53,025 bases of DNA from Candidatus Ruminococcus avistercoris. Its GTDB lineage: Bacteria > Bacillota > Clostridia > Lachnospirales > Lachnospiraceae. Both the position numbers and the translations under genes were made by a program. Positions within the stretch are counted from its first letter, which is position 1; each line of letters begins with the position of its first letter. The stretch covers positions 1 through 53,025 of the forward strand of contig DWVJ01000010.1 of the NCBI GenBank assembly GCA_019120315.1, written 5' to 3'. The notes below the pieces were generated by a model. That model saw only the letters and a list, made by a program, of their open reading frames with translations, was not told where the DNA came from and searched no databases. Shown piece after piece: positions 50,117 to 53,025 of the stretch.

Positions 50117-50530
50117 ATGTCAACAGTGAAAGAGTTAATTCGTGTGGAAGAAAACGGCGCCATCAGCTTTGGAAATTATGAGCTGGACGTCAAATCAAAA
50201 TTATCTGATTTTGAATGCAACGGAGACGTGTATAAAGTAAAGACCTTTTCGGAGATTACCAAGCTGGAAAGGAATGGAATGTTTGTTTATGAGTCGGTTC
50301 CCGGTACGACAGTGCTGAATCTGACGCTGAAAGAAAACGGTATGGAATTTTCCGTGGAAGGTCCGGAGGATGCCCAGATTACGGTGGAGATGGAAGCGGA
50401 TACGGAGTATGAGGTGTTCGTGGGAGAAAATCTCATCGGGAAAATCAAGACAAATCTGGGAGGAAAGCTTTCTTTTAGCGTAGAACTGGAAAATGTTGAC
50501 AAAGCGGATATTCGGATTGTCAGAGTGTGA
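50117..50530 (+). CDS. Conserved hypothetical protein, beta-rich
   Basis: The 137-aa acidic protein is made mostly of short strands, with a conserved-looking opening (VKELIRVEENGAISFGNYEL) and no Cys or catalytic motif. From memory, close homologues occur throughout Lachnospiraceae and some are labelled endosialidase in databases, which nothing in this sequence supports. AGGAGG lies 7 nt upstream of ATG 50117, and a terminator follows, so it is a strong single-gene unit. Confidence 0.75.
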   Translation: MSTVKELIRVEENGAISFGNYELDVKSKLSDFECNGDVYKVKTFSEITKLERNGMFVYESVPGTTVLNLTLKENGMEFSVEGPEDAQITVEMEADTEYEVFVGENLIGKIKTNLGGKLSFSVELENVDKADIRIVRV

Positions 50531-50543
50531 GAAATAAAGATGC

Positions 50544-50571
50544 GGGGCTGCAAAAATGCAGCCCCTTTTTT
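50544..50571 (+). terminator. Terminator of the hypothetical gene
   Basis: GGGGCTGCA pairs with TGCAGCCCC around AAAA, followed by TTTTTT. Confidence 0.92.
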
Positions 50572-50590
50572 GGGTAAAAGGAGCGAAGGA

Positions 50591-51949
50591 ATGGCAAAGG
50601 GTAAGAAAACGGTTTTTTTCTGCCAGAACTGCGGCTATGAGTCGGTGAAATGGATGGGACAGTGCCCGGGCTGTCAGCAGTGGAATACTTTTGTGGAGGA
50701 AAGTGTAACGGAAGCGTCTTCCGGGAAAAAGCAGCAGCGCAGCAGGAAGCAGCCGGTCAGTCTGGCTGAGATACAGACGGAAAAGGAAGAGCGGACGGCG
50801 ACCGGAATCGGAGAGCTGGATCGGGTGCTGGGCGGTGGGATCGTCGGCGGCTCTCTGCTACTGGTGGGAGGAGATCCAGGAATCGGAAAATCCACTCTGC
50901 TTTTGCAGGTCTGCCGCCTTCTTTCCCTGGCAGGAAAGAAGGTACTTTACATTTCCGGAGAGGAGTCGCTGCGTCAGATCAAACTGCGGGCACAGCGGCT
51001 GGGCAGCTTCAATGATAATCTTTTGCTGCTGTGTGAGACAAATCTGACAGATATCCGGGAGGCGGCCCAAAAGCAAAAGCCTGAGATCATGGTGATCGAT
51101 TCCATCCAGACCATGTACAATGAGGATGTGTCATCGGCGCCGGGCAGTGTGTCGCAGGTGCGGGAGTCCACCGGAATGCTGCTGCAGATCGCCAAGGGGA
51201 TGGGGATTTCCGTGTTTATCGTGGGGCATGTGACAAAGGACGGTTCCGTTGCAGGTCCGAGGGTGCTGGAGCACATGGTGGATACAGTGCTGTATTTTGA
51301 AGGAGACCGCCATGCCTCCTACCGTATTCTGCGCAGCGTGAAAAACCGTTTCGGCTCCACCAATGAGATCGGGGTTTTTGAAATGCGGGGCGACGGACTG
51401 GCGGAGGTGAGAAATCCGTCGGAATTTATGCTCAGCGGGAAACCGCAAGGCGCGTCCGGCTCCATCGTGGCCTGTTCCATGGAGGGGACGAGGCCGATTC
51501 TGATAGAAGTGCAGGCCCTGGTCTGCAGGAGTAGCTTTGGTATTCCCCGCAGGACAGCGGCTGGTACGGACTTTAACCGGGTCAATCTTTTGATGGCCGT
51601 ATTGGAAAAACGGGGCAGGATGAATCTTTCCGAATGTGACGCTTATGTGAATATCGCCGGAGGCATTAAGATGACGGAACCGGCCCTCGATCTGGCGATT
51701 CTCCTGGCCATTGCTTCCAGTTACCGCGACATCGTCATCCCGGATCGGGTGGTGGCTTTCGGAGAAGTGGGATTGAGCGGTGAGGTCCGTGCGGTCAGCA
51801 TGGCACAGCAGAGAGTGCGCGAGGCAAAAAAACTGGGGTTTGAGACGGTGATCCTGCCAAGAGTATGTGAAAACACTGTGGGGAAAGCAGAAGGCGTGGA
51901 ACTTGTTTTTGTCAGTACTATTGCAGAGGCGGTGGAGGCGATCCGATAA
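50591..51949 (+). CDS. radA: DNA repair protein RadA
   Basis: Branch-migration helicase acting with RecA. The 452-aa protein has the N-terminal zinc finger at Cys11, 14, 25 and 28. Walker A GGDPGIGKST follows near residue 95, then the RadA-specific KNRFG motif (KNRFGSTNEIG) and a C-terminal Lon-protease-like domain (GEVGLSGEVRAV). ATG at 50591 is 7 nt after AAAGGAG. The in-frame extension crosses the preceding terminator and is rejected. Confidence 0.95.
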   Translation: MAKGKKTVFFCQNCGYESVKWMGQCPGCQQWNTFVEESVTEASSGKKQQRSRKQPVSLAEIQTEKEERTATGIGELDRVLGGGIVGGSLLLVGGDPGIGKSTLLLQVCRLLSLAGKKVLYISGEESLRQIKLRAQRLGSFNDNLLLLCETNLTDIREAAQKQKPEIMVIDSIQTMYNEDVSSAPGSVSQVRESTGMLLQIAKGMGISVFIVGHVTKDGSVAGPRVLEHMVDTVLYFEGDRHASYRILRSVKNRFGSTNEIGVFEMRGDGLAEVRNPSEFMLSGKPQGASGSIVACSMEGTRPILIEVQALVCRSSFGIPRRTAAGTDFNRVNLLMAVLEKRGRMNLSECDAYVNIAGGIKMTEPALDLAILLAIASSYRDIVIPDRVVAFGEVGLSGEVRAVSMAQQRVREAKKLGFETVILPRVCENTVGKAEGVELVFVSTIAEAVEAIR

Positions 51950-51963
51950 AATTAAAAAAGATG

Positions 51964-51992
51964 TTGACAGCGGCCGTAAGGTATGATAATAT
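51964..51992 (+). promoter_or_regulatory. rRNA operon promoter P1
   Basis: TTGACA (51964-51969) and TAATAT (51987-51992) are 17 bp apart, within GATAATATA. Confidence 0.75.
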
Positions 51993-52052
51993 AGCTCTCG
52001 TTGCGGCTCACAAGTCAACAGACAGAAAAAAAGAAAAAAGTGAAAAAAGTTG

Positions 52053-52081
52053 TTGACAAAGGATATGAGCTGTGATAATAT
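52053..52081 (+). promoter_or_regulatory. rRNA operon promoter P2
   Basis: TTGACA (52053-52058) and TAATAT (52076-52081) are 17 bp apart and repeat the P1 -10 context GATAATATA. The rest of 51950-52253 holds the pre-rRNA leader, with a short CCAAG/CTTGG hairpin near 52226-52240 and no gene. Confidence 0.8.
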
Positions 52082-52253
52082 AAACAAGCTGTCGCAAAGA
52101 TAAAGAGTTTGACAAAAGCGACAGAAAGAACCTTGATAACTGAACAGTAAAACACAGATCCTTGAAGATTCTAAGAGAATCATTTTTAGAAGTAAGAACC
52201 AACAGTAAAGCAAGGGATAAGATAGCCAAGGTTATCTTGGACCGGGCAACTTT

Positions 52254-53025
<772 letters not shown>

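Noticed and set aside
51950-52253. tRNA or small RNA gene before 16S rRNA
   Set aside because: No cloverleaf or CCA end is seen. The stretch is explained by two promoters and the pre-rRNA leader.

Overview
The window is a chromosomal segment from a strictly anaerobic Firmicute of the family Lachnospiraceae (Clostridium cluster XIVa). The partial 16S rRNA gene at the right edge has the signatures of that family. The genes agree: a type 1B dihydroorotate dehydrogenase with PyrK, a BioY transporter, a TIGR00266/AIM24 protein, DUF4867, DUF6142 and the 'DVU_155x' molybdenum-hydroxylase accessory set. Ribosome binding sites are mostly AGGAGG-type and many genes overlap by ATGA. This placement rests on recognition, not on a database search.

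Layout. 1-2.6 kb: citrate synthase and a DegV/FakB lipid-binding protein. 2.6-4.9 kb: a graveyard of mobile DNA (an Rpn-type nuclease tail, the 5' end of a group II intron, two pieces of IS3-family transposase and a phage tail-gene end). Inside it sits an apparently intact type III (RNA-protein) toxin-antitoxin locus with three 42-nt antitoxin repeats, a leaky terminator and a ToxN/CptN-like toxin. 5-10.5 kb (minus strand): a membrane protein, then a sugar operon (AraC regulator, DUF4867, L-fucose/L-arabinose-type isomerase, xylulokinase). 10.6-25.3 kb: a small hypothetical gene, then a long plus-strand block for one molybdenum enzyme. This block encodes a Desulfovibrio-type aldehyde oxidoreductase, a flavin/Fe-S/CCG partner, small cysteine-rich proteins, a MocA-like nucleotidyltransferase, a sulfurtransferase, a CoA-ligase-like protein, a phosphatase, a MoeA-like protein, an XdhC-like protein, MoaC, MoaA, MogA and a MOSC protein.

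25.4-31.9 kb: a cold-shock gene with a long leader, the pyrimidine genes pyrC-pyrF-pyrK-pyrD, and a minus-strand group (zinc-ribbon membrane protein, AIM24 protein, CorA transporter). 32.0-36.1 kb: a decayed uroporphyrinogen-decarboxylase-family gene followed by a compact bioY-bioB-bioD-bioA operon. 36.1-42.6 kb: an AraC regulator divergent from a TIM-barrel sugar epimerase, pyrE, several small membrane proteins, an HD hydrolase and an oversized M29 aminopeptidase. 42.6-47.1 kb: purE-purM-purN-purD and a cysteine synthase. 47.1-52 kb: a small GntR regulator with clpC, a conserved hypothetical gene and radA. 52-53 kb: tandem promoters and the first half of a 16S rRNA gene.

The genes make most sense as three biosynthetic blocks (UMP, IMP, biotin), one redox block built around a molybdenum hydroxylase with its own cofactor supply, a pentose/deoxyhexose catabolic block, and a small mobile-element scar carrying an RNA-based toxin-antitoxin module. 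The least described parts are the toxin-antitoxin locus, the NAD(P)H-domain-less flavo-iron-sulfur partner of the aldehyde oxidoreductase, and the terminator-like leader of the cold-shock gene.
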